Shown here one piece after another: positions 18,298-26,033 of a DNA stretch of 64,000 nucleotides. Both the position numbers and the translations under genes were made by a program. The stretch is from the NCBI GenBank assembly GCA_041676705.1, contig JBAYRL010000003.1:124001-188000 (forward strand). The letters are read 5' to 3'. The notes under the pieces were generated by a model. That model made no database searches, had not been told where the DNA came from, and saw only the letters and a program-made list of their open reading frames with translations. The DNA is from Acidimicrobiia bacterium. GTDB lineage: Bacteria > Actinomycetota > Acidimicrobiia > Acidimicrobiales > SKKL01. Position 1 is the first letter of the stretch. Each line of letters opens with the position of its first letter.

Positions 18298-18981
18298 TTA
18301 CACCGAGAGTTGCGGGAAAATTACGTTGTTCTCAAGGTGAATATGGCGAAAGGTGTCGCTTTCGAGCTCGGCTAGTCGCTGGTACAGCATGGTATAGCTT
18401 GCACAAGCATCGGCTGGCAGTTCGTAATTATTGGCGACTTCGCGCAGTTCTGCCAATACCAGGCCAAGCTGTTCGTGCTCGCTTCGCAGCTTGTCGATTT
18501 GGGCCGACTCGACCGGAGTGTTGTCTTTGAAATAAGCCTGGATGGCCGGGAAAACGGTTTCTTCTTCCTCACGCAGATGCGGCTCAAGATCGTTTCTGAT
18601 CAGCTGTACGAGCTCTGATACCCGTGCCAACTCAGGGTGGTTGGCTCCATGTACCGTGTGAATTTTCTGAGCTAGAGCTTCCAAGAGTGGCAACTCTTCC
18701 CAAAGGTACTTGTGGTGTGTGGCTTCCACCTGCATCACCAAGGCTGATGGGTGAAGGGCCGCCACTGGGTCGGCCACCGTATCAACCTTCAGAAGCTCAG
18801 CTTGGAGGAGATTCAAATCGATCTTGGCCTCAGCAGCCGCGTCTTTTAGGCTGCGCTGACCGTGGCAGCAATAGTCGACGCCATAGCGTTCAAAAACACG
18901 CGCCCGGGCCGACACTTGGTTGACAAGATCACCGAGTGACGAATCTGGGTCGATGGTTGATATTGAGTCTTGCACGGACAT
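18298..18981 (-). CDS. Iron-sulfur cluster repair di-iron protein (Ric/ScdA/YtfE family)
   Basis: Repairs Fe-S clusters damaged by nitric oxide or oxidants and handles NO itself. The N-terminal ScdA_N domain has the signature YGVDYCCHG (about residues 36-44 of 228). The C-terminal hemerythrin-like domain supplies the di-iron ligands: the HHKYLWEE, EPHLREEEETVFP, EHEQLG and HIHLENNVIFP segments are all intact. ATG 18981 was chosen because AGGGG lies just upstream; an in-frame GTG two codons earlier is possible. It is the gene after nirK on the same strand but separated by a terminator and its own promoter, which contains a palindrome similar to the one in front of nirK. Confidence 0.92.
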   Translation of the reverse strand: MSVQDSISTIDPDSSLGDLVNQVSARARVFERYGVDYCCHGQRSLKDAAAEAKIDLNLLQAELLKVDTVADPVAALHPSALVMQVEATHHKYLWEELPLLEALAQKIHTVHGANHPELARVSELVQLIRNDLEPHLREEEETVFPAIQAYFKDNTPVESAQIDKLRSEHEQLGLVLAELREVANNYELPADACASYTMLYQRLAELESDTFRHIHLENNVIFPQLSV

Positions 18982-19001
18982 TGCCACCCCTTTCTAGGTA
19001 A

Positions 19002-19019
19002 TTCTAGCTTATACTAGAA
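19002..19019. promoter_or_regulatory. TCTA-N8-TAGA palindrome upstream of ric
   Basis: TTCTAGCTTATACTAGAA has perfect 6-bp arms (TTCTAG/CTAGAA) and lies 21-38 bp before the ric ATG. On the minus strand a -10-like TATAAG falls inside it, so a bound protein would block RNA polymerase. A similar element precedes nirK. Confidence 0.6.
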
Positions 19020-19027
19020 AATACAGA

Positions 19028-19057
19028 AGCGGGAAGGGACCTTTGGCCCTTCCCGCT
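19028..19057 (-). terminator. Hairpin terminator after nirK
   Basis: Perfect 11-bp stem (AGCGGGAAGGG with CCCTTCCCGCT) around an 8-base loop. In the nirK direction it is followed by TCTGTATTTTC, a moderately T-rich stretch. It separates nirK from the ric promoter. Confidence 0.85.
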
Positions 19058-19091
19058 CGATGCAAGAGATTAGGTTCCTAAGGGTTTTACC

Positions 19092-20516
19092 TTAGTGTGC
19101 TAGGTCGTCACCAGCTTCAACATCACCCACTTGGAAGATACCCATCGCACCCTTGCTAGCGTTGGAGAACTTGTGCGTGACGAAGGGATAGAGACCATCG
19201 AAGTCGAAGGTTGCTTCCACGAAACCACCTTGGGCGGGTTGCAGATCGAGGGCCTGCGAGCCACCGTGGGAGTCATCCGGCCGTAGCAGGTAGGCACCTT
19301 CTTTATAGACAGTGTCGAAGATGGTTCCAACGATGTGCCAGGAGCTGTTTTCGGAAGGACCATTGTCGAGAATCCAGATACGAATCCGGTCATTCGACCC
19401 AACCTTGATGGGGGCGTGGACGTACTGGTTCACATAACCGTTGAACACCACAGCATCCCATTGGTCATTCAGCATCTTGGTGTAGTCACCAGGCTCACCT
19501 TCGGGCCCGGTGTAGAACTCGCTTTGAACAAAGAGGAACTCTTTGTCGACTTCCGGCAGGTTGGGTGGATCAATGATCAACGCGCCGTGCATGCCGTTAC
19601 CGATGTGGTGCAAGGCTGGGGCCGTGCCACAGTGGTACATGAAGATTCCTGAATGCTTGGCTTCGAACTGATAGACCAGCGACTCGCCAGGCTGGATCGT
19701 GCGCATCTCATTATCCCAAGCCACCTTCGAAGCGTGGAAGTCGATGGAGTGGCCCATTTGACCGTTGTTCACGATGGTCACAGTAAAGATGTCACCGACC
19801 TTGCCTCTCAAGGTTGGCCCGGGGACCATATCGTCGAAGGTCCAAAGCTCTTGGGTTACACCAGGTGCTATTTCCAATACGGTTTCGGTCATTGAGAAAG
19901 TGACTTCGTGGTGCGTGCCGCCAGGAGCAGGTGCCAGGTTGGGATCATAAGGCTTCCAATCCTCATCTGGAGAGGCGTTGAAATCGATCTTGGCACCCGT
20001 TGTTGCTTGACCGCTGGCACTTGGGGCTGCGACCTCGAGGGAGCCACCGCCTTCCACGTTGATGGCTAGCTCCATACCGGCAGCACGGTGCCCAGGTATG
20101 GTGCACCAGGCTAATGCGCTGTCACTAAATACCCCCAGGTTGACGGTTTCCGATTCACCGGGGTCGATCATGCCGGTACCGACTTCGCCGTTCAGCTTCA
20201 AGTCGTGCTGCATGGCACCTTCGTTATGGACCACTAAGGTCAGCTCGGTTCCAGCAGGAATTGTGATCTCGTTGGGCTCTACATAAATGTCACCGAGGAC
20301 AATCTCGATGGTTTGTGCGCCTGTGGCCTCGGCCTTAGGAGCTGCTTCGCTGCCACTGTCATTAGAGCGAAATGCTAGGCCGGCGGCCAGGACGGCGAAG
20401 AAGGCTACGAAGCTTACGACCGTAAAACCGATCGGTAGCCAGTTTCCGCCTGAAGACTTGGGGTTGGGCGCACTGCCTTGCGGCGTCTCCCCCAGGCTTG
20501 AATTCGATGTGGACAT
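19092..20516 (-). CDS. nirK: Copper-containing nitrite reductase with extra N-terminal cupredoxin domain
   Basis: Reduces nitrite to nitric oxide outside the cytoplasmic membrane. The 474-residue protein has a membrane anchor or signal at about 29-49, an extra cupredoxin domain (about 68-155) with type 1 copper ligands H104, C138, H143 and M148, then the two-domain NirK core (about 200-470). By motif, core type 1 ligands are H256, C296, H304 and M309; type 2 ligands are H261, H295 and H448; the catalytic Asp and His are D259 and H394. All are present. The extra domain probably passes electrons to the core. Start ATG follows AAGGA closely. No nor or nos genes are seen in the window. Confidence 0.95.
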   Translation of the reverse strand: MSTSNSSLGETPQGSAPNPKSSGGNWLPIGFTVVSFVAFFAVLAAGLAFRSNDSGSEAAPKAEATGAQTIEIVLGDIYVEPNEITIPAGTELTLVVHNEGAMQHDLKLNGEVGTGMIDPGESETVNLGVFSDSALAWCTIPGHRAAGMELAINVEGGGSLEVAAPSASGQATTGAKIDFNASPDEDWKPYDPNLAPAPGGTHHEVTFSMTETVLEIAPGVTQELWTFDDMVPGPTLRGKVGDIFTVTIVNNGQMGHSIDFHASKVAWDNEMRTIQPGESLVYQFEAKHSGIFMYHCGTAPALHHIGNGMHGALIIDPPNLPEVDKEFLFVQSEFYTGPEGEPGDYTKMLNDQWDAVVFNGYVNQYVHAPIKVGSNDRIRIWILDNGPSENSSWHIVGTIFDTVYKEGAYLLRPDDSHGGSQALDLQPAQGGFVEATFDFDGLYPFVTHKFSNASKGAMGIFQVGDVEAGDDLAH

Positions 20517-20560
20517 TCCTTAGGTACTCCCCTTCTCTTCCACCTACATTGGTGGCATAT

Positions 20561-20578
20561 ATCTAATAGTTACTAGAT
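20561..20578. promoter_or_regulatory. TCTA-N8-TAGA palindrome upstream of nirK
   Basis: ATCTAATAGTTACTAGAT matches its own reverse complement at 7 of 9 half-site positions and shares the TCTA-N8-TAGA frame and the TACTAGA right half with the element upstream of ric. It lies 45-62 bp before the nirK start. A small CCACC/GGTGG hairpin (20541-20556) lies in the leader between them. Confidence 0.55.
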
Positions 20579-20698
20579 TTAAGGCAGATTTTGAGGGCCA
20601 AAGGTCCCAGCGAGCGAGGGCCTTCGTCGCAACCTATACAACGTTAAGCGTGACCTGGGCATCAATGACGCTCGCGCCGATAGGACTAGGCTGTAAGA

Positions 20699-21388
20699 GT
20701 GACACCTATCGCTTTGACCCTTGTCGCGATCCTCGCCCTATGTTTCGGCATCGCAGCTGTACTTTTCTGGCTCCGGACCAACAAATTAAGAGCTGAATTA
20801 GCCGGTTCTGTCGCACAGTGCGAAACCCAAGCTCAAGAACTGACCAACAAAACCGAAGAAGTGGTTCAGCTGAAAAGTGATCTGGAAGAGATTCAATCAA
20901 ACAAAGACGCATTGGGCAGCGAGTTAGAGCGCCAGAAAGACGAGTTAGAACAATATAAAGGTGGCATCGAGTTACTGTGGACGCTTGAATTAATGCGTTC
21001 AGAAAGAACTTGGCGCCAAAGCGTCGCTATTCAGCCTGATGAACTAAGCCCATTTTCTGCGGCCCAAGATGCATTGCGCCTGGCGCTTGAAACAGAAACT
21101 ACCGCGCTGCGAGAAGATGTCGGTGCGGCCATTGATATCGAGTTCAATGGCAAGATTGCACCGCGCTTAAGCCAGCTACTCACGTTAAGAAGCGCTCAGG
21201 AACTCTTGGCCAGGGCCGCGTTCGAGCAGGTACCGGTGGTTTTCACCGTCACGGCCAACGACGAGAACATTACTCTTGAACTCGCCGCGCCAAACGCTGA
21301 TGACTCACTCAGCTTGGAATTGCCGAAACTGGATTCGCCGTTGCTTACGCTACAAAAAAACGGCACTCTTAAAATTATGATTCGTTAG
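20699..21388 (+). CDS. Membrane-anchored coiled-coil protein of unknown function
   Basis: I do not recognise a family. The 229-residue protein starts (GTG) with one membrane helix at about 3-26, followed by a heptad-rich coiled coil at about 27-90 (many Glu, Lys, Gln, Leu). A mixed alpha/beta region follows (about 90-229) containing LLTLRSAQELLARAAFEQVPVVFTV. The N-in topology would place the soluble part in the cytoplasm. The layout vaguely resembles a histidine-kinase-like scaffold but no H-box or ATP-binding motif is visible. It is divergent from nirK across a 182-bp region, and the thioesterase gene follows after 42 bp on the same strand. Confidence 0.75.
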   Translation: MTPIALTLVAILALCFGIAAVLFWLRTNKLRAELAGSVAQCETQAQELTNKTEEVVQLKSDLEEIQSNKDALGSELERQKDELEQYKGGIELLWTLELMRSERTWRQSVAIQPDELSPFSAAQDALRLALETETTALREDVGAAIDIEFNGKIAPRLSQLLTLRSAQELLARAAFEQVPVVFTVTANDENITLELAAPNADDSLSLELPKLDSPLLTLQKNGTLKIMIR

Positions 21389-21430
21389 GGTTTGCCAGCC
21401 CACGGCTGCCCCAAGCTCTAACCTGGCGGT

Positions 21431-22231
21431 GTGAGCGAATTTTTGTACCGACCCGACGGCGACTTTTTCATTCCCACTGATCTAACCACCGGTCCTTGGG
21501 ACGAACGAGCTCAACATGGCGGTGCGCCTTCGGCACTTTTGACCCATGTCATCGAAGGGGTCGACGCGCCCATACCTATGTCAATAGCCCGGGTCACTTT
21601 TGAACTTATGAGACCGGTACCCTTAACCCCACTACGCGTTGAAACCAACATTGTGCGACCTGGGCGAAAAGTTCAGCTGGTGCAAGCTTCCTTATGGTCA
21701 GATGAGCTGGAGGTTATGCGGGCCACCGCGCTACGGATACGCCACGAAACGCTTGCGGTTCCACCAGAAGCGCTTCCTTCCAGTACCGAGATACCGAGAT
21801 TTCTACAAGAATCGGTGCCAACACCAACTTTTCCAGGCACTCCTAACCGACCCAGCCGCGGCTTTCATACTGATGCCAACGAAATTCGTTTCGTAGAAGG
21901 CGGGTTCCACGAACCGGGTCCGAGTGCCGGCTGGATTCGATTGCGCTACCCAGTGGTTGAAGGTCAAGCCAACAGCCCAGCCATGCGAGTGGCCGGGGCC
22001 GCTGATTTTGGCAACGGTTTTTCGTGGGTACTTCCACGCGGTGAGTGGCTTTTCATTAACCCCGACCTGACCATTCATTTCAACCGGGAAGCAAGCGGCG
22101 AATGGATATGTCTGCGTTCTCGCACCGTGCCAGGACCAACTGGCATGGCCTTGGCAGAAAGCGAACTATATGACCAAGACGGTCGTGTCGGCCGTTCGGT
22201 GCAAAGCCTGATCTTGGAACACGCCGGTTAA
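21431..22231 (+). CDS. Acyl-CoA thioesterase-like protein (TesB/4HBT_3 type)
   Basis: Double hot-dog protein of 266 residues resembling actinobacterial thioesterase family proteins. Supporting segments are TTGPWDERAQHGGAPSALLTHVIE near the start, a typical substrate-binding opening, and the late DLTIHFNREASGEWICLRSRT stretch typical of the second hot-dog. The start is GTG with a poor ribosome-binding site. Likely function: hydrolysis of acyl-CoA to free acid and CoA; chain-length preference cannot be read. Neighbouring CoA ligases and binding proteins fit a lipid-acid metabolism setting. Confidence 0.8.
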   Translation: MSEFLYRPDGDFFIPTDLTTGPWDERAQHGGAPSALLTHVIEGVDAPIPMSIARVTFELMRPVPLTPLRVETNIVRPGRKVQLVQASLWSDELEVMRATALRIRHETLAVPPEALPSSTEIPRFLQESVPTPTFPGTPNRPSRGFHTDANEIRFVEGGFHEPGPSAGWIRLRYPVVEGQANSPAMRVAGAADFGNGFSWVLPRGEWLFINPDLTIHFNREASGEWICLRSRTVPGPTGMALAESELYDQDGRVGRSVQSLILEHAG

Positions 22232-22316
22232 TCTACTCAACGTCGATGTAGCACCGCAGCCCGAACCACACTCTTGGGTTCCTCCGGGTCCAAAGAGACA
22301 GTTGTGAGATTTCAGC

Positions 22317-22370
22317 GATCTTCGGATGGGCCAATGCGAAGCTACGCCACACAGCGCCATCCGAAGGATC
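22317..22370. terminator. Putative long-loop hairpin between convergent genes
   Basis: GATC-TTCGGATGG pairs with CCATCCGAA-GGATC (one bulged base) around a loop of about 27 bases, between the thioesterase and the convergent binding-protein gene. The long loop and lack of a T-tract make this only a fair candidate. Confidence 0.45.
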
Positions 22371-22393
22371 AGCTCGATCGAGTTTCAGATCGG

Positions 22394-24097
22394 TTATTTA
22401 GACTTATACACCTGGCCCCAGAAGGTCGCACCACTTCGAGCTCCGTAGCCCAGAACTCCATCTGGTGTTTTCCAACTATCGATCCCAAATATGTCCGGGC
22501 TCGTGGCAAAGAATTCATTATTGGAAGCCACCATAATAAAGACCACCTGGTCGGCCACCGCGGTTAAGAACTTCTCTACCGCGGCGTATTCATCGTCGAA
22601 ACTCTTGGCGGTGCTCAGTTCGGCTTCAGCTTCGTGAATTCGAGGATCGGTCCAATTGGCGTAGTTGGAGAGATCGTCAGGGTTCATGTATTCACCCCGG
22701 ATTGTGCTGAGGGGGCTGACTGACAATCCTGGCCGCCAAAAGACCATTTCAAAATCGCCTTTCAGCACATTCTGAATGCTCTGCGCCATCTCGTTGGCAA
22801 TAAGAGTGACTTCGGCTCCGGCCTCACCCCAACGGCTCTGTAGATATTGAGCCTGGGTAGCCAACGATGGTGTGTTGGTGTACATATACCGGAAAGTGAT
22901 GGGAGAACCAGGGGCCTTGCCATCTGACCGGTTGGGGTCATCAATGTATTCCTGCACTAAAGCTTTGCCGGCCTCTTCGTCATAGGCAGGATACGCTTCG
23001 GCAGCCTTTTCCGAGAAGAAAGGGCTGCTTTCATCGACCTGCAACTGCCGCGGGCTCGCCACCGGGGCCTCGGCCACTATTACGATCAGCTGCTCTGGAT
23101 CGAGCATTTGGGTTAAACCACGTCTTACCCGCAGATCATCGATCGGCGGCATCGCGGTGTTCAACAGTATTCCTGAGGCCACATCACCGGGCTGCAGATA
23201 AATATTAACCTCACCTTGTTCGGCTAAATCCTGATAGCGCTTTAGGTACACACCCAATCGTGCGTAAAGGACCGCATCTACATCTCCGCTTTGCATTGAG
23301 GCCTGACGAGAATCTTCATCGGGCAGAGGCACGAAGGTTATTTCATCCAGATAGGGCAACCCTTCTTGCCAATAGTCACTGTTGCGTTCGGCGACTAGCG
23401 AGCCATCTCTTACCCAAGACACCAGCTTGAAAGGTCCGGTCCCGACCGGTTTAGAACCAAAATCTTCCGGGTTCGCCCGAGCAGCCTCAATCGAGAATGG
23501 TCTACCAAGCCCGCCCGCAAGCTCGTAGACGAATTGAGGATTCTCGTTGTTCAACACATAGGTGTAGGTCAGATCACCATCGACACGAACTTCGTCAACA
23601 TTCTTGGTACCGCGGCTCAATATGCTGTCGGAGCGTAACAAAAACTCTTCGTAGGCTTCTTTCTGTACTTGTGCAGTTAGCTCGGTACCGTCGTGGAACT
23701 TAATTCCTGGCCGCAAGGTAACCGTCCACTCGGTGGCGTCTTCATTTGGTTCCACCGATTCCGCCAAATATGGCACCATCTGACCATCGTTCGAAAGAAC
23801 AACCAGCGGGTCAAACAGCGCGTTCGAGACATTAGTGCCCGATTGTGCACACGAAGACAGCCACGGAGCATAACTATTGCAGTCAGCTTCTAGTCCAACC
23901 GTGAGCTTCCCACCTTGGGTGGGTTCAGGGACATTGTCATTGTCGCCGCTTGAGTTGTCAGTTTCACCAGCCGTAGTTGAAGTACCCGGCGCTTCAGCAC
24001 CGTTGTCGGAATTCGAGTCACTGCCACAGGCCGCCACGAACAGGGCCATCACGGCCACTAGTGCCAGCAGCAATCGTCGCTTTCGCATTACGTTCAC
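22394..24097 (-). CDS. ABC transporter solute-binding lipoprotein, family 5
   Basis: Extracytoplasmic binding protein of the peptide/nickel (DppA/OppA) class, 567 residues. A lipoprotein signal (RKRRLLLALVAVMALFVAAC, lipobox VAAC) is followed by an acidic Ser/Asp/Asn linker and the family opening GGKLTVGLEADCNSYAPW. The characteristic EDATEWTVTLRPGIKFHDG and KPVGTGPFKLVSW segments are present. The start is GTG 24097 with GGGGGA close upstream; ATG 24088 is an alternative. It is divergent from an acyl-CoA ligase gene across a promoter region with a long inverted repeat. No permease or ATPase genes are attached to it; the importer further along may serve it. Confidence 0.9.
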   Translation of the reverse strand: MNVMRKRRLLLALVAVMALFVAACGSDSNSDNGAEAPGTSTTAGETDNSSGDNDNVPEPTQGGKLTVGLEADCNSYAPWLSSCAQSGTNVSNALFDPLVVLSNDGQMVPYLAESVEPNEDATEWTVTLRPGIKFHDGTELTAQVQKEAYEEFLLRSDSILSRGTKNVDEVRVDGDLTYTYVLNNENPQFVYELAGGLGRPFSIEAARANPEDFGSKPVGTGPFKLVSWVRDGSLVAERNSDYWQEGLPYLDEITFVPLPDEDSRQASMQSGDVDAVLYARLGVYLKRYQDLAEQGEVNIYLQPGDVASGILLNTAMPPIDDLRVRRGLTQMLDPEQLIVIVAEAPVASPRQLQVDESSPFFSEKAAEAYPAYDEEAGKALVQEYIDDPNRSDGKAPGSPITFRYMYTNTPSLATQAQYLQSRWGEAGAEVTLIANEMAQSIQNVLKGDFEMVFWRPGLSVSPLSTIRGEYMNPDDLSNYANWTDPRIHEAEAELSTAKSFDDEYAAVEKFLTAVADQVVFIMVASNNEFFATSPDIFGIDSWKTPDGVLGYGARSGATFWGQVYKSK

Positions 24098-24168
24098 AAA
24101 TCCCCCTAATAATTGTCATCGACTGCGAATTCCGCCCAGACACTCCCCCGTGTCACAGTGCGGCATTA

Positions 24169-24192
24169 TGACGTTTGAACGTCGAAACGTCA
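24169..24192. promoter_or_regulatory. 24-bp inverted repeat in divergent promoter
   Basis: Perfect 8-bp arms TGACGTTT and AAACGTCA flank the 8-base spacer GAACGTCG. The element lies 72 bp before the binding-protein start and 117 bp before the ligase start, so one regulator could control both. The ACGT core and size suit a dimeric repressor or activator. Confidence 0.55.
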
Positions 24193-24308
24193 GCCCGAAC
24201 ATTATCAGTACTTTCAACGATATGTAGTGAGGGCTCGATGATTCCGTTGCATCGGTGAGATGTGCTTTTTGGCGACCTTCGTCACAGCTCAGCGCTAAAG
24301 TCGGGTTT

Positions 24309-25850
24309 ATGACGACGGACATTCTTGCTCTGCACGCTCAGGCGCGGCCGGGTGACCAATCAGTAATCGAAGACGATGTTGTGTGGTCCTTGGAGGAACT
24401 CAACAATCTCGTTAATCAATATGCCCATGTGCTTCAAGAGCACGGTGTGAAATCCGGGGAGAAAGTGCTTTGGGTAGGGCAGAACAGCGCCGAGGTGGTG
24501 GCAGTCAACCATGCGGCACGCAAAGTTGGGGCGGTTTGCGTTCCAATGAACTATCGGCTGGCGCCCGATGAAGCCGCATATGTAATTGAAAACAGTGACG
24601 CCGTAGTAGTGCTGTTCGATATCGAACAGACCGAGCAGCTTGAGAACATTCACACCAAACTGCCGCAAGTTCGAGCATGGATAGCATTCCGTTTACGCGA
24701 TGCTACGGCGCCTGATTGGGCCAGTGATCTCGATGCTCGTGCCGCTGCGGCTTCCACGGATGAACCGGTGCCGGTGGGCGATGACCCGACTGCTGGTACC
24801 ACCATGATCTACACCTCGGGCACCACCGGCAAACCAAAAGGAACCGTGCGTCGATCCAACCCCGGTGCCACTGGTGGTGGCTTAGTGGCCCTTATCGGCT
24901 GGCAGCCCGGCGACGTGTATCTCTCGACCGGTCCGCTCTACCATTCGGCACCCCTTGGTTTCATGATAATCGTGCAGAGCCTAGGTGGTTCTGTAGTGAT
25001 CCAGCGGCACTTCGACCCTGAAGATTGGCTGCGTCTGGTTGACAAGCACAAGGTCACCACTTCATTCTCGGCACCGACACCCATCCGTCGAGTGGTAGAT
25101 CTACCTGAAGAAGTACGGGCCAAGTACGACACCTCCTCGATGCAGCGACTAGTAGCTAACGCTGCACCATGGCCTTTTGAGCTGAAGAAGAAATATGTGG
25201 AGCGAATTAACGACTATTCACTCTTCGAGGTTTACGGCTCGACCGAGTTAGGCGTCAACACGGTTTTAGTTCCCGATGATCAAATGCGTAAGCCAGGTTC
25301 TTGTGGCCGACCAGCACCAGCCGTTGAAATTAAGTTGATCGATGATGACGGCAACGAGGTAACTGAACCAATGGTGCCGGGCGAACTGTACGTGAAGTCT
25401 GAAGGCACCTTTGCTATGTACTACAAAGACCCCGACAAGTATGCCGCCGCGCAACACGGGGATTATCTCTCAGTCGGCGACATTGCCTACATGGACGACG
25501 AAGGCTTTTACTATATTGCCGACCGCAAGAGTGACATGATCATCTCGGGAGGGGTGAATATCTACCCAGCCGAGATTGAAGCTGTGCTAGTGGCTCATCC
25601 TCAGGTGGCCGACGCGGCTGTGTTTGGTATCCCCGATGACGAGTGGGGCGAGGCCGTGCACGCCACCATCACCTTGTATGAGGGTGGAGAAGTTAGCGAC
25701 GCCGACCTTCAAGCGTTCTGCCGTGAGCACCTAGCTGGCTACAAGGTACCGCGCTCAATTGAACGGACCGAGGAAATCCCACGCTCGGCTTCAGGAAAAA
25801 TTTTGAAACGAGAAATGCGAGCCCCCTACTGGGCTAACAAACAGCCGTAA
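24309..25850 (+). CDS. Acyl-CoA synthetase (AMP-forming)
   Basis: ANL-family ligase, 513 residues from ATG 24309 (MTTDILALHAQARP); an upstream in-frame ATG at 24255 adds 18 atypical residues. The P-loop YTSGTTGKPKGTV, the A5 segment FEVYGSTELG, YLSVGDIAYMDDEGFYYIADRKSDMI and the C-terminal SASGKILKREM lysine motif are all intact. It is closest in style to fatty-acid or bile-acid type CoA ligases of actinobacteria (GPLYHSAPLGF segment shared with the other ligase at 27810). Divergent from a solute-binding lipoprotein and probably co-regulated with it. Confidence 0.92.
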   Translation: MTTDILALHAQARPGDQSVIEDDVVWSLEELNNLVNQYAHVLQEHGVKSGEKVLWVGQNSAEVVAVNHAARKVGAVCVPMNYRLAPDEAAYVIENSDAVVVLFDIEQTEQLENIHTKLPQVRAWIAFRLRDATAPDWASDLDARAAAASTDEPVPVGDDPTAGTTMIYTSGTTGKPKGTVRRSNPGATGGGLVALIGWQPGDVYLSTGPLYHSAPLGFMIIVQSLGGSVVIQRHFDPEDWLRLVDKHKVTTSFSAPTPIRRVVDLPEEVRAKYDTSSMQRLVANAAPWPFELKKKYVERINDYSLFEVYGSTELGVNTVLVPDDQMRKPGSCGRPAPAVEIKLIDDDGNEVTEPMVPGELYVKSEGTFAMYYKDPDKYAAAQHGDYLSVGDIAYMDDEGFYYIADRKSDMIISGGVNIYPAEIEAVLVAHPQVADAAVFGIPDDEWGEAVHATITLYEGGEVSDADLQAFCREHLAGYKVPRSIERTEEIPRSASGKILKREMRAPYWANKQP

Positions 25851-25963
25851 CCAGCTCCACTTAAACCGCGGTGTGCAGTCGCGGCGTAACGGAATTTCAT
25901 ACACCCGCTTTACCACAGCGGTGCATTGGTAGCTTAGAACCAAGAAGAAACTCACATACACAG

Positions 25964-26002
25964 CAAGTGGGGGCAATAGCTTTCAGCTATTGCCCCCACT
26001 TG
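25964..26002. terminator. Strong bidirectional hairpin terminator
   Basis: Perfect 18-bp stem (CAAGTGGGGGCAATAGCT with AGCTATTGCCCCCACTTG) with loop TTC, between the convergent ends of the ligase and binding-protein genes. It is the strongest hairpin I found in the window. Confidence 0.9.
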
Positions 26003-26033
26003 CATTAATCACTCTGGAACAGCAACTGTGCTC

